Shown here: positions 16,627 through 26,058 of the stretch, in pieces
Numbering within the stretch: position 1 is the stretch's first letter
How the letters are laid out: each line of letters starts with the position of its first letter
NCBI GenBank assembly: GCA_028710415.1
Contig: JAQTUE010000011.1
Coordinates: 112,171 to 176,170 of the forward strand
From: Paludibacter sp.
Lineage (GTDB): Bacteria > Bacteroidota > Bacteroidia > Bacteroidales > Paludibacteraceae
Direction of reading: 5' to 3'
DNA length: 64,000 nucleotides
Notes under the pieces: model-generated
Told to the model about the DNA's origin: nothing
The model's database searches: none
The model's input: only the letters and a program-made list of their open reading frames with translations
Position numbers and translations under genes: made by a program

Positions 16627-17547
16627 ATGCAACTGAACATAAAAAACGAAACTTCCACGCTGCGTGCTGTTGTATTGGGGCAACCCGGTTCAATAGGCAA
16701 GGTTCCCGCTCCGGATAAAACATTTGATGCCAAGTCTTATGAATCCGTGTTGAATGGCGTTTATCCTACTGAAGAAGCTATCTACAAGGAAATGAGTGCC
16801 TTCGAGAATGTGTTGTTGAAGTACAATGTGCAGGTCTTTCGCCCCTGGACACTCGAAAACTGCAATCAGGTTTTTGCCCGTGATGTGGCTTTTGTCATTG
16901 ATGATAAGATCATTAATTCCAACATTATCCCCGATCGGGAGGATGAGAAGGAAGCGTATGAGGTGATCTACGACCTGATTCCCTACAATAAAATTTATAA
17001 CCTGCCCGAGAAAGCCCATGTGGAAGGGGGTGATGTGGTATTGTTGAATGACAAGGTCTTTGTGGGCCTCTATTCAGGGTCCGATTATCCGCAGTTGAAG
17101 ACAGCCCGCACCAACCTGTATGCCTATAATTTCCTGAAAGAAATATTTCCTGAAAAGACATTTTTCCCCTTTGAACTTAAGAAGCACAATACCGATCCCC
17201 GACAGGGAGTGTTGCATCTGGATTGTACATTTATGCCTGTGTCTTACAACAAAGCAATTATCTACAAGGATGGATTCTTAAACCCGAAGGATTATCACAT
17301 GTTGATGGAACTTTTCGGTTCCCGGAATGTTTTTGAACTAACACAGGAAGAGATGTATTCCATGAATGCCAATGTCTTTTCCATTTCGCCCACAGTCGTT
17401 GTCTCCGAAAAACGGTTTACCCGGTTGAACGATCATATGGAAAATGAATGGGGATTAACCGTGGAACGCATACCCTATTATGAAATCTCTAAAATGGGTG
17501 GACTGTTACGTTGTTCAACCTTGCCATTAATGCGTGAAAAAGCTTAA
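16627..17547 (+). CDS. Amidinotransferase-fold hydrolase (arginine deiminase/dimethylargininase-like)
   Basis: 306 residues from the ATG at 16627; the open frame extends upstream to 16513, but a promoter lies inside that extension and residues before MQLNIKN look non-coding. Pentein-fold motifs: VFARDVAFVI, HVEGGDVVLL (catalytic Glu/Asp region), HLDCTFMPVSY (catalytic His) and the C-terminal GGLLRCSTLPL with the nucleophile Cys. The family acts on guanidino groups. With CtlX and RocD downstream, conversion of arginine (or a methylarginine) to citrulline is the likely step. The exact substrate is inference from context. The gap to ctlX is 71 bp. Confidence 0.88.
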   Translation: MQLNIKNETSTLRAVVLGQPGSIGKVPAPDKTFDAKSYESVLNGVYPTEEAIYKEMSAFENVLLKYNVQVFRPWTLENCNQVFARDVAFVIDDKIINSNIIPDREDEKEAYEVIYDLIPYNKIYNLPEKAHVEGGDVVLLNDKVFVGLYSGSDYPQLKTARTNLYAYNFLKEIFPEKTFFPFELKKHNTDPRQGVLHLDCTFMPVSYNKAIIYKDGFLNPKDYHMLMELFGSRNVFELTQEEMYSMNANVFSISPTVVVSEKRFTRLNDHMENEWGLTVERIPYYEISKMGGLLRCSTLPLMREKA

Positions 17548-17618
17548 TCTTTAAGTTTACAGTGAATTAAGTTAATCTTGTGTCTGAATAGTTTTGTAGA
17601 ATTAATACGATCAAAACG

Positions 17619-18587
17619 ATGAACCAATTAAATCAAATACCTCAAAAGCAACCATCAGGAGTTTCTGAATCACAAACCACACATACCATCCTGATGATTG
17701 AACCCGTAGCATTTGGGTATAACGAACAGACAGCCGTCAATAATTATTTTCAGCAAAAAAGTATTGATCCGGATACAGATATTCAAAGTCAGGCACTGGA
17801 AGAATTCAGGGAGATGGTTGGTTTGTTGCAATCAAAAGGAGTGAAGGTATTGGTGGTGAAGGATACTGCCGAACCCCTGACTCCCGATTCAATATTCCCC
17901 AATAACTGGGTTTCCTTTCATGAAGGTGGTCAGGTAGTATTGTACCCAATGTTTGCAGAAAACCGCCGGGCTGAACGCAGGAACGATATTTTTCAGTCTC
18001 TTTCTGAACAAGGAGTAGTCATTAATAATATCGATGATTTTGCTTCCTGGGAAGATCAGTGCTTATTCCTGGAAGGAACCGGAAGCATGATTCTGGATCG
18101 TCCCAACAAGATAGCGTATGCTGCTTTGTCCGAACGAACCAGCAGAACCCTGTTCCTGCAATTCTGTACGGTCTTTGGCTATAAACCTGTTTATTTCTAT
18201 GCCAACCAATCGGTCAATGGAAAACGCTTGCCTGTTTATCATACCAATGTGATGTTGACTATTGCCGATGAATACGCGATAATTTGCCTGGATGCCATTG
18301 ATAATCAAACGGAAAGAAATCATGTGGTAAATTCATTGGAAGATACGGGAAAAGATATTATTTCCATTACCGAGCATCAGATGAATTGTTTTGCCGGAAA
18401 TATGTTGCAGGTGGAAAATGCCGATGGAAAGCAATATTTGGTACTTTCGCAGACTGCTTTCGATTCGTTGGATCAAAAACAAATAAATCTCTTATCTTCG
18501 TACAATGAACTGATCGTTGTTTCCATCCCAACCATAGAACGGGTAGGAGGAGGCAGTGTCCGGTGTATGATGGCGGAGATATTTTGA
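17619..18587 (+). CDS. ctlX: Citrulline utilisation hydrolase (CtlX type)
   Basis: The 322-residue amidinotransferase-superfamily protein has PDSIFPNNWVSFH near residue 90 (substrate pocket), FLEGTGSMILDR (Glu/Gly loop), YHTNVMLTIADEYAIICLDAI (catalytic His) and RVGGGSVRCMMAEIF at the C-terminus with the nucleophile Cys. This matches the CtlX family, known for hydrolysing citrulline to ornithine, CO2 and ammonia. It lies between the arginine-side hydrolase and rocD in the same direction, although about 860 bp of repeat-rich DNA separate it from rocD. The pathway reading is Arg to Cit to Orn to glutamate semialdehyde. Confidence 0.88.
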   Translation: MNQLNQIPQKQPSGVSESQTTHTILMIEPVAFGYNEQTAVNNYFQQKSIDPDTDIQSQALEEFREMVGLLQSKGVKVLVVKDTAEPLTPDSIFPNNWVSFHEGGQVVLYPMFAENRRAERRNDIFQSLSEQGVVINNIDDFASWEDQCLFLEGTGSMILDRPNKIAYAALSERTSRTLFLQFCTVFGYKPVYFYANQSVNGKRLPVYHTNVMLTIADEYAIICLDAIDNQTERNHVVNSLEDTGKDIISITEHQMNCFAGNMLQVENADGKQYLVLSQTAFDSLDQKQINLLSSYNELIVVSIPTIERVGGGSVRCMMAEIF

Positions 18588-18780
18588 TGTGATAAATTGT
18601 TAATGAGATACTTGAATCAGTGTGGATTGTGATCGTTTTTATGGTTTACTGAATTGGCTGATCTAATTCCACATCATTGACGAAGTTGCCCGGAAGATAA
18701 TAAGGCGCAATAAATCAATATAAGTAATTCAACATAAATCGCCCCAAGCCCCTAACCTGGACAAGCCAGAATTAAGATTG

Positions 18781-18820
18781 GAACGCGGATCAACGCTGAT
18801 TTGGCGGATTAAAAACGGAT
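18781..18820 (+). repeat. Half copy of the AACGCGGAT...AAAACGGAT element
   Basis: Matches the left arm of the 193-bp palindrome at 11415-11607 almost exactly over 40 bases, but no right arm follows. Confidence 0.8.
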
Positions 18821-18943
18821 TAGAAAAATACTACGTATTTTGATTTTAAGACTGATCATTGTCTATTATAAATAAGATAGTTAGAAGTAAATTAGGCAAT
18901 ATTGTGCCAAAAAATACACGAATTTGAGAGATTAGATACTAAA

Positions 18944-19012
18944 GGGGATGTATAATAGTATCGTCTCCTAATTATGTGATTGCCTTAGGAGACAAAAGTA
19001 ATTCACATCCCC
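18944..19012. repeat. Nested hairpin with symmetric internal loop
   Basis: Outer arms GGGGATGT (18944-18951) and ACATCCCC (19005-19012), an 11-base gap on each side, then inner arms GTCTCCTAA (18963-18971) and TTAGGAGAC (18985-18993). Two perfect stems are thus separated by an 11 x 11 internal loop. Confidence 0.75.
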
Positions 19013-19196
19013 GCAATTTATTCCTACTTGACGGAAGGGTCTTGGAGCAGTTGAAGAGAAGTTTTCAATAAATAAACCAATTATCTTTAGTAGGTTTTTT
19101 TACATTTATTAAGAGACTACTTCTATGTCAACTAATTAAAAGGCTAAGTGGATCTTTGTAACTTTGTTTATAAAATAAAAAATTGATTTACTTATT

Positions 19197-19419
19197 ATAA
19201 GTAATTCAAAGTATTTAATGAACCATTTTGAGCTTTAACCCCCTAACCCCCAAAGGAGGCATAAAGACGCAGTATTTTAAAACTTTCGAATACTGAATCT
19301 CTCCTGAAGATGCACTCTTACGCCCCCTTTGGGGGTTGGGGGGTCAGGAATTAAATAGTTGCAGAAATAGTCAGATTAAATATTTAATAAACTTATCAAT
19401 AATTATTACTGATTACTAA
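19197..19419 (+). repeat. 223-bp MITE-like element, copy 1
   Basis: Near-identical to 41526-41748 and of equal length, with a degenerate reverse copy at about 21578-21745. Inside it are C-run/G-run arms (CCCCCTAACCCCC and GGGGGTTGGGGGG) and an inner hairpin AGTATT-AATACT. The ends are ATAAGTAAT and ATTACT, an imperfect terminal inverted repeat. It ends 27 bp before rocD. Confidence 0.85.
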
Positions 19420-19446
19420 GCTACGAACCAAAACAATAATTTTTAT

Positions 19447-20730
19447 ATGGATAACTCAAAACTTACTGCTTCCGGATTAATGGAACTTGAAAATAAATTT
19501 GGTGCCCATAATTACCATCCACTTCCGGTGGTTCTCGACAGGGGTGAAGGTGTATTTGTGTGGGATGTGAACGGTAAAAAGTATTACGATTTCCTGTCAG
19601 CCTATTCGGCAGTAAACCAGGGACATTGCCATCCTAAAATAGTGAATGCACTTGTTGAACAGGCCAAAAAACTTACGTTGACATCGCGTGCTTTTTACAA
19701 CAGCCAGCTGGGTCGGTATGAGGAATTCGTGACCGGATTCTTTGGATATGATAAAGTCCTGCCAATGAATACGGGGGCCGAAGCCGTGGAGACCGCCATC
19801 AAGTTATGCCGCAAATGGGGCTACGAAAAGAAATGCCTGCCCGATAATTCTGCGCAGATTGTAGTTTGTGAAAATAATTTCCATGGCCGCACCACCACCA
19901 TTATTTCCTTTTCGGTCGATCACGATGCCTACAACCATTATGGTCCATACACTCCCGGGTTCATCGTGATTCCTTACAATGATGCGGCAGCCCTTGAAAA
20001 AGTATTAATTGAAAATCAGAATATTGCAGGCTTTTTGGTTGAACCGATCCAGGGTGAAGCGGGTGCTTATGTGCCCGATGAAGGCTACCTGAAAAAATGC
20101 TTTGAGTTGTGCCACCGGCACAATGTGTTGTTTATCGCCGATGAAGTGCAGACCGGAATTGCCCGTACGGGCAAATTACTTGCCTGCGATTATGAGGAGG
20201 TTCATCCCGATATCCTGATCCTGGGAAAAGCATTATCCGGAGGAGTGTATCCTGTTTCGGCCGTGCTGGCTTCTAACGAAATCATGGAAGTCTTTCTTCC
20301 GGGCCAGCATGGATCTACTTTTGGCGGAAATCCAATTGCAGCAGCCGTTGCCATTTCAGCCCTGGAAGTGATTCGTGATGAAAACCTTGCCGAAAAAGCA
20401 TTTGTGCTGGGTGAATTATTCAGGAATGAGATGCGGAAGCTTTGTGAATCATCCGGTATTGCATCGTTTGTTCGTGGCAAAGGATTGCTGAATGCATTGG
20501 TAATTAATAATGAAGGACATACCAACCTGGCCTGGGATATTTGCATGAAGTTGCTGGACAATGGATTGCTTGCCAAGCCTACCCATACCAACATCATTCG
20601 TTTTGCTCCGCCTTTGGTCATTACGGAAACACAACTGATGGAATGTGTGGAAATTATCAAAAGTACAATCCTTGGATTTGAAAAAACTCGTTCAGGTGCA
20701 CTTCTTAATGAAAAGACAACAGTTGAATGA
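19447..20730 (+). CDS. rocD: Ornithine--oxo-acid aminotransferase
   Basis: The 427-residue class III PLP aminotransferase has [20 protein letters not shown], the [15 protein letters not shown] loop, [21 protein letters not shown] with the PLP Asp, and [15 protein letters not shown] with the Schiff-base Lys. HGSTFGGNP closes the site. It converts ornithine plus 2-oxoglutarate to glutamate semialdehyde and glutamate, the last step of the arginine/citrulline route begun by the two genes upstream. Its 3' end overlaps the convergent M50 protease gene by 26 bp (20705-20730). Confidence 0.96.
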   Translation: MDNSKLTASGLMELENKFGAHNYHPLPVVLDRGEGVFVWDVNGKKYYDFLSAYSAVNQGHCHPKIVNALVEQAKKLTLTSRAFYNSQLGRYEEFVTGFFGYDKVLPMNTGAEAVETAIKLCRKWGYEKKCLPDNSAQIVVCENNFHGRTTTIISFSVDHDAYNHYGPYTPGFIVIPYNDAAALEKVLIENQNIAGFLVEPIQGEAGAYVPDEGYLKKCFELCHRHNVLFIADEVQTGIARTGKLLACDYEEVHPDILILGKALSGGVYPVSAVLASNEIMEVFLPGQHGSTFGGNPIAAAVAISALEVIRDENLAEKAFVLGELFRNEMRKLCESSGIASFVRGKGLLNALVINNEGHTNLAWDICMKLLDNGLLAKPTHTNIIRFAPPLVITETQLMECVEIIKSTILGFEKTRSGALLNEKTTVE

Positions 20731-21343
20731 CAAACGAAGTAAAGTAACCGATCAATTCCGACATGTGTAATATGTTCCACTTGAACTGGCTCTCTGCAAT
20801 AATGATGGCCAGCAGTCCCAGGGTGCCGTACTTGTAGATATTCATCATCAGCTTTGGATGCTCATCTTTAAGGAATGTCAGGTACAGGTGCGATCCATCG
20901 AGCGGAGGGATGGGGATCAGGTTGAACACAAACAAGCTGAAATTGATCACTCCCCAGATCATGATCAGGTTAATTATTTCAAGCCCGAATGGGGTGGTTC
21001 TAAAGAAATCGGAAAAATACAGCAACCTGGCAATGACAAAAAACAACAGTGCCAGTATTAAATTTGAGATGGGTCCCGCAATGGAGATCAGGATCTCATC
21101 CCTGTGTTTATGTTTCAGGTTATCAGGGTTAAAGACCACCGGTTTTGCCCACCCGAATCCTGCAATGACAATCAGGAAAAACCCCATCCAGTCAATGTGT
21201 TTCAACGGGTTAAGTGTTAACCGTCCATCCAGTTTTGCTGTATTATCCCCCAGTTTATAAGCCGCGAATGCATGCGAAAACTCATGCACCGTCAGTCCGA
21301 TTACGGCAGCCGGTATTATTTTTAATGATTCAATTACATCCAT
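20705..21343 (-). CDS. Site-2 protease family (M50) membrane metalloprotease
   Basis: A 212-residue polytopic protein. [14 protein letters not shown] near residue 20 gives the HExxH zinc motif inside the first membrane segment. [12 protein letters not shown] in the last third is the N-PxxxLDG motif with the third metal ligand. The short length without PDZ domains matches the compact FtsH/Rip-like bacterial S2P group, which cleave membrane proteins. The substrate is unknown. It converges on and overlaps rocD by 26 bp. Confidence 0.92.
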   Translation of the reverse strand: MDVIESLKIIPAAVIGLTVHEFSHAFAAYKLGDNTAKLDGRLTLNPLKHIDWMGFFLIVIAGFGWAKPVVFNPDNLKHKHRDEILISIAGPISNLILALLFFVIARLLYFSDFFRTTPFGLEIINLIMIWGVINFSLFVFNLIPIPPLDGSHLYLTFLKDEHPKLMMNIYKYGTLGLLAIIIAESQFKWNILHMSELIGYFTSFVIQLLSFH

Positions 21344-21577
21344 TCTCCTCAGGTATTGTTAATTGTATGCTTTATTTTCCACAAAAGTATTCATTTTATT
21401 CCTATCAATTCATAGTTTCAGTATTTTAATTCTCCAATTTGGCTTATAATATATTTTTAAAATGGTTTATTTTGCCTTTAGATAGAAATGTAAATAATTG
21501 AAAGCACTTTGAGACGTATTTAAAATAAAAATTAATGAATTTTGATTTGTTTGTTTATCAAATAGTATGACTGTTTC

Positions 21578-21745
21578 TTCATCCATTTTATTCCTGATCG
21601 TCCAACCACCATAAGGGGAGCAAGAGTGCGTTTTCAGGAGGGATTTAGTATTGGCATCTATTCGAATACTGTGTCTGAAAGCCCACTTTCGGGATTTGGG
21701 AGTCAAAACTCAAAATAGTTCATTAAATACTTTGAATTAATTATC
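21578..21745 (-). repeat. Degenerate reverse copy of the 223-bp element
   Basis: The reverse complement carries ATTCAAAGTATTTAATGAAC, a CTCCTGAAAACGCACTCTT block and a remnant of the G-run arm in the same order as the intact copies, but with many changes and no right end. Confidence 0.7.
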
Positions 21746-21860
21746 GTAAAAAACGGGCATCCTTTATTTCACATTTGAATTTAGCAGTTGTTTTTTGTTA
21801 ACAGTAAATGAAGCTCAAACATGGAATCCAAAACATTGTACGCCTGACTTTAACCCTTTT

Positions 21861-21953
21861 AAATTGAAACGTAGTGCCAATCCCGATACCCCGGAACTTC
21901 AAACCCTTCAAATCGTAACGTAGTGTAGATCCCGATTTTTCGGGACATCAAAC
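21861..21953 (+). repeat. Two diverged copies of an AATCGTAACGTAGTG...CCCGAT word
   Basis: The segments AAATTGAAACGTAGTGCCAATCCCGAT and AAATCGTAACGTAGTGTAGATCCCGAT-type follow each other with ACTTCAAACCC between. Related words occur at 34314-34345 and, reversed, at 27530-27575, always next to CTTTCAAAC word arrays. Confidence 0.65.
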
Positions 21954-21974
21954 ATCTAACCTTTTTATTGTCTT

Positions 21975-22151
21975 CACGATATCGCCATGATGTCGCCGGT
22001 AATCTTTAAATAACAAAATAATAAACCAGTAATAATCCATATATAATCCATATCTATATAAGTATGGATTATATATGGATCATATATGGATTATATATGG
22101 ATTATATATGGATTATATGCGACATCATGAAGACATCATGGCATTATCGTG
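21975..22151. repeat. Palindromic element with an 11-bp TATATGGATTA array inside
   Basis: Outer arms at 21975-21996 and about 22118-22151 are imperfect reverse complements (CACGATATCGCCATGATGTC against its partner). Inside, two inverted 11-bp units (22033-22054) precede five direct units TATGGATTATA (22063-22117). Confidence 0.8.
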
Positions 22152-22420
22152 GTTGACCCATAAAAAATCGGAAAAGTCCGGATTACGATCAAAATCATTG
22201 TTTGTTAAATCTTGAAATGGAGCCCTATAATCCTAAAAATAGGAGAAATTTTGTTTGATAAAACACAGCAAATTAATAGATTGTTGTTTCGTTGGAAAAA
22301 TTATTTCGCGAAGATATACTAAAAACTAAAAATTACGTTTTCTATTGTGTAATTTTATTTCATTTTTCCATTTCAATTGATACTAAGTAGGTGGAATAAA
22401 TTAGAGTCTTATTTTATTTA
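22152..22420. other. Intergenic region
   Basis: AT-rich and non-coding; the only recognisable word is the 14-mer CTAAGTAGGTGGAA at 22383-22396. Confidence 0.5.
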
Positions 22421-22640
22421 ACACATAGTACCACATAGCAAGAACACATAGAATCACAAAGTCTAACACTAATCGAAAACAAAGAAAACATAGCTTGAAT
22501 TTGAACTTTCAACATTTGTAATTTGTAGATATTTGGCTATGTATTTCTATGTCTTTTATTTACAATGATACATATTCAAATTTCAAGGATTATAACTATA
22601 TGGTTCTATGTGTTCATGCTATGTGGTGCTATGTGATTAA
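22421..22640. repeat. 220-bp imperfect palindrome with CACATAG arms
   Basis: Left arm 22421-22460 (words ACACATAG, CCACATAGC, AACACATAGAA) is mirrored by right arm 22602-22637 (TTCTATGTGTT, GCTATGTGG, CTATGTG). An inner pair around CTTGAATTTGAA and TTCAAATTTCAAGG continues the symmetry. No ORF is seen. MITE-like. Confidence 0.75.
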
Positions 22641-22780
22641 AATTAAATTATGTATGATTGCAAGGATATTAAAAAACGCAACATTTTAGTTATCCAATTA
22701 CTTATTGAGAGGAAAATGCTTACTACATTAAAATTTCATGGAGACTATCTGAAAAGGAAACTTTTATTCCCGGGTCCTAT

Positions 22781-22811
22781 TTGTTGAATCCTTCAATTTT
22801 TAGTACTTTTG
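22781..22811 (+). promoter_or_regulatory. Promoter of hisA
   Basis: TTG (22781-22783), 20 bases, TACTTTTG (22804-22811). The GTG start is about 64 bases downstream. Confidence 0.6.
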
Positions 22812-22874
22812 CATTTCATTCCCGAAAGGGCAGATTCCGGAAATTGAAAGTAACCCTTAACTTGTAGCAATAAC

Positions 22875-23603
22875 GTGATTGAAATAATTCCGGCCATCGA
22901 TTTGATAGATGGAAAGTGTGTTCGCCTGTCACAAGGCGATTATGCACAGAAAATCGTTTATAATGAAAATCCGCTGGAAGTAGCGAAAATGTTTGCCGAT
23001 GCAGGAATCCGAAGATTGCACTTAGTGGATTTGGATGGAGCAAAGGCGCACCACATTGTGAATCATAAGGTGTTGGAAATGATTACAGGTTCCACCGATC
23101 TGACAGTTGATTTTGGAGGAGGATTGAAATCGGATGAGGATCTGCGAATAGCTTTTGAATGCGGGGCAAGCATGGTGACCGGCGGAAGCATTGCCGTGAA
23201 AGATCCGGATATTTTCACTTCGTGGATTACCAAATTTGGCGGGGAGAAAATAATCCTGGGCGCCGATGTGAAAAATGAAAAAATAGCCGTGGGTGGTTGG
23301 TTGGAAACAACTGAGCTGGACTTAATGCCTTTTATTGAAAATTACATGACGTTGGGAATCAATAAAGTAATTTGCACGGACATCAGCAAGGATGGCATGT
23401 TGCAGGGAACGGCCATTGACCTGTATAAAAAAATGCTGGCTCAGCAACCCAATTTATACCTCATTGCCAGTGGTGGTGTGAGCAAAATGAAAGATGTTGA
23501 AATGCTGCACGAAGCGTCTATTCCTGCCGTAATTATCGGGAAAGCCATTTACGAAGGAAAAATAAAACTTAAGGAATTAACCCGTTTAATTCTTAATAAT
23601 TAA
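22875..23603 (+). CDS. hisA: Phosphoribosylformimino-5-aminoimidazole carboxamide ribotide isomerase
   Basis: The 242-residue TIM barrel starts at GTG (22875). [20 protein letters not shown] has the catalytic Asp of strand 1, [12 protein letters not shown] the first phosphate loop, and [12 protein letters not shown] plus [11 protein letters not shown] the second half with its catalytic Asp and phosphate loop. It catalyses the fourth step of histidine synthesis, the ProFAR Amadori rearrangement. No other his gene is nearby, so it is either separated from the main operon or an extra copy. The promoter is at 22781-22811. Confidence 0.95.
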   Translation: MIEIIPAIDLIDGKCVRLSQGDYAQKIVYNENPLEVAKMFADAGIRRLHLVDLDGAKAHHIVNHKVLEMITGSTDLTVDFGGGLKSDEDLRIAFECGASMVTGGSIAVKDPDIFTSWITKFGGEKIILGADVKNEKIAVGGWLETTELDLMPFIENYMTLGINKVICTDISKDGMLQGTAIDLYKKMLAQQPNLYLIASGGVSKMKDVEMLHEASIPAVIIGKAIYEGKIKLKELTRLILNN

Positions 23604-23673
23604 AAATTGAAACCCGATATTCGGGATATAGAACTTATATTTGTCAGTCAGAACTTAAAATACCAAAGTAATT

Positions 23674-24105
23674 ATGCTTAAAGAAATTTTATCCGTTACC
23701 GGTAAACCCGGACTTTTCAAACTTGTTTCACAAGGTAAAAATATGTTGATTGTTGAGTCGTTAATTGACGGAAAACGAATTCCTGCCTATACAAAAGATA
23801 AAGTTGTATCCCTGGGTGATATTGCCATTTTTACTGAAAATGCAGAAGTTCCACTGGGACAGGTGCTCGAAAGTGTAAAAACAAAAGAAAATGGTGGACT
23901 TTGTTCTATCGACCCGAAAGCAGATAATGATAAACTTCGCAAGTACATGCTGGAAGTTCTTCCGGAATACGATCGCGACAGGGTGTATCCAAGTGATATC
24001 CGCAAAATGATTGCCTGGTATAACCTGTTGGTCAATGCAAAAATTACAGATTTTGTTGAAGAAGTAAAAGAAGAAACTACTCCGGAAGCAGTCGTTGCAG
24101 AATAA
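23674..24105 (+). CDS. DUF5606-family protein
   Basis: The 143 residues begin MLKEILSVTGKPGLFKLVSQGKNMLIVESL, the conserved start of a Bacteroidota family known to me as DUF5606. An SH3-like beta-rich half (VVSLGDIAIFTENAEVPLGQVL) is followed by a helical half (LRKYMLEVLPEYDRDRVY, then IRKMIAWYNLLV) and a poorly ordered acidic tail. No function is established. A TATATTTG -7 box lies at 23636-23643. It precedes the Nif3-like gene by 26 bp and is probably co-transcribed with it. Confidence 0.85.
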   Translation: MLKEILSVTGKPGLFKLVSQGKNMLIVESLIDGKRIPAYTKDKVVSLGDIAIFTENAEVPLGQVLESVKTKENGGLCSIDPKADNDKLRKYMLEVLPEYDRDRVYPSDIRKMIAWYNLLVNAKITDFVEEVKEETTPEAVVAE

Positions 24106-24131
24106 AATAACATTTTGAATATCAGATCAGT

Positions 24132-25226
24132 ATGGATGTAAAATCGATTTGTGAACTCATTGAAGAAGTGGCCCCGTTGTCGTTGCAGGAAAGCTATGAC
24201 AATGCCGGACTTCTGGTTGGGGACTCACAAATGGAAATTAAATCCATACTCGTTACCATTGATATTACCGAAGAAGTTATTGATGAAGCAATAGGTAAGA
24301 ACTGTAATTTAATTGTTTCGCATCATCCCCTTATTTTCAGTGGTTTAAAAAGGCTTACCGGACAGAATGAAGTGCAACGTTGTGTGGCAAAAGCCATTAA
24401 ACATGATGTTGCCATTTATGCGGCCCATACCAATTTAGACAATGTACTGGAAGGAGTCAGCGGGAAGATGGCTGAAAAAATAGGATTAAAAAACATTCAG
24501 ATCCTTCAGCCTAAACAAAATGCGTTGCTTAAACTGGTGACCTATGTGCCTCAGCTGTATTCGTATGGCATCCGTCAGGCAATATTCGAAGCAGGAGCAG
24601 GGCAGATCGGAAATTACGATTCCTGCAGCTTTAATGCCGAAGGTACCGGCACGTTCAGGGCGAATGAAAAAGCCAGGCCGTTTGTCGGGAGCATAGACGA
24701 ATTGCATTCGGAACCAGAAGTCAGGATAGAGGTTATTTTACCGGAATACCTGAAGTATAAGGTTCTCGAAGCCATGCTGAAAGTACATCCGTATGAAGAA
24801 CCAGCTTACGATTTAATTCCGGTGCAGAATACCTGGAATCAGGTAGGAGCGGGGGTTGTAGGGGAATTGGAAGAAGCGGAAGATGAACTTACGTTTTTAA
24901 CCCGTATCAAGGCAATTTTCAGGAATCCAACCATTAAGCATACTGACTTTTTAGGTAAAAAAATTAAACGGGTTGCACTGTGTGGTGGCTCGGGAAGTTC
25001 ATTTTTAAATGATGCCCTGAAAGCAAAAGCAGATGTGTATATTTCAGGCGATTTTAAGTATCACGAATTCTTTGACGCTGAAAAGCGTATCTTGATAGCC
25101 GATATAGGACATTTTGAGAGCGAACAGTTCACAAAAGAGATTTTTTTTGAGATAATTACAAAAAAAATGCCTACATTTGCAGTCCAAATTTCAGACAGTA
25201 AAACCAACCCCATAAACTATTTGTAA
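24132..25226 (+). CDS. Nif3-like dinuclear metal centre protein
   Basis: The 364-residue member has the inserted PII-like middle domain seen in YqfO-type proteins. Metal-site motifs are VSHHPLIFSGLK (His pair, near residue 60), AAHTNLDNV (His and Asp) and, at the C-terminus, DIGHFESEQ. The family assembles as toroidal hexamers with two metal ions per subunit. Its older name GTP cyclohydrolase I type 2 is not well supported. The zinc-ribbon gene begins 5 bp after it, an arrangement conserved in this phylum. Confidence 0.92.
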   Translation: MDVKSICELIEEVAPLSLQESYDNAGLLVGDSQMEIKSILVTIDITEEVIDEAIGKNCNLIVSHHPLIFSGLKRLTGQNEVQRCVAKAIKHDVAIYAAHTNLDNVLEGVSGKMAEKIGLKNIQILQPKQNALLKLVTYVPQLYSYGIRQAIFEAGAGQIGNYDSCSFNAEGTGTFRANEKARPFVGSIDELHSEPEVRIEVILPEYLKYKVLEAMLKVHPYEEPAYDLIPVQNTWNQVGAGVVGELEEAEDELTFLTRIKAIFRNPTIKHTDFLGKKIKRVALCGGSGSSFLNDALKAKADVYISGDFKYHEFFDAEKRILIADIGHFESEQFTKEIFFEIITKKMPTFAVQISDSKTNPINYL

Positions 25227-25231
25227 TCAAT

Positions 25232-26005
25232 ATGGCTACAGAATTAAAAGCAGAAAAAGAAATCACCGTAGAGGAAAAATTAAAAGCACTCTATGAACTT
25301 CAAAAAGCGGTTTCTAAAATAGACGAAATAAAGATTTTACGTGGTGAACTACCCCTGGAAGTTCAGGATTTAGAAGACGAGATTATCGGACTGAATACCC
25401 GTATGGAAAATTTCGAAACCGAGATTGCTGATATCGTTTCTACCATTGCCAGCAAGAAAATCGAGATTGAAGAATCTAAAATCAAGATTGCAAAATACAA
25501 AGAACAACAGGATAATGTTCGCAACAACCGGGAATACGACAATCTTTCAAAAGAAATTGAATTCCAGACTCTGGAAATTGAACTTTGTGAAAAACGGATC
25601 CGTGAATTTTCAGCTGCCCTTGAAACAAAACAGGTAGACCAGAAAACAACAGCCGAACAATTGACCGAACGCAAACTTGACCTGGACCTGAAAAAAGGCG
25701 AACTGAACGAAATCGTATCGGAAACCAAACAGGAAGAAGAAAGACTACGCGAACACGCTAAGGAAATCGAATCGTTGATTGAACCGCGATTGGTTACAGC
25801 CTTTAAACGTATCCGCAAGAATGCCCGCAATGGGTTAGCCGTGGTTTACGTACAACGTGATGCTTGCGGTGGTTGCTTTAACAAGATTCCGGCACAACGT
25901 CAGTTGGATATTCGCCTTCGTAAGAAAATTATCGTTTGCGAATATTGCGGACGTATTTTGGTCGATCAGGAGTTGGCAGGAGTAGCTCCGGCAACCGAAG
26001 AATAA
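25232..26005 (+). CDS. Coiled-coil zinc-ribbon protein
   Basis: The 257-residue protein has a long antiparallel coiled coil (residues about 10-190, very rich in Glu and Lys) and a C-terminal four-Cys zinc ribbon, CGGCFNKIP and, 24 residues on, CEYCGRIL. This is the C4-type zinc-ribbon family (zf-RING_7/DUF164), whose members bind nucleic acid or ribosome-linked partners. The role here is unknown. It is tightly coupled to the Nif3-like gene and ends the transcription unit at the terminator 26027-26058. Confidence 0.9.
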   Translation: MATELKAEKEITVEEKLKALYELQKAVSKIDEIKILRGELPLEVQDLEDEIIGLNTRMENFETEIADIVSTIASKKIEIEESKIKIAKYKEQQDNVRNNREYDNLSKEIEFQTLEIELCEKRIREFSAALETKQVDQKTTAEQLTERKLDLDLKKGELNEIVSETKQEEERLREHAKEIESLIEPRLVTAFKRIRKNARNGLAVVYVQRDACGGCFNKIPAQRQLDIRLRKKIIVCEYCGRILVDQELAGVAPATEE

Positions 26006-26026
26006 GACAAACAAATTTTAATGATA

Positions 26027-26058
26027 AAAAAAGAGCCCGAACTATTTCGGGCTCTTTT
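26027..26058 (+). terminator. Terminator after the zinc-ribbon gene
   Basis: Stem AGAGCCCGAA/TTCGGGCTCT flanked by A- and T-runs. Confidence 0.85.

Larger units (their letters stand above)
18588..19196. other. Intergenic region between ctlX and rocD
   Basis: Non-coding. It contains the half-palindrome at 18781-18820 and the nested hairpin at 18944-19012; the rest shows nothing. Confidence 0.6.

Noticed and set aside
21467..21706. 79-residue minus-strand ORF
   Set aside because: It is a reading of the decayed copy of the 223-bp element.
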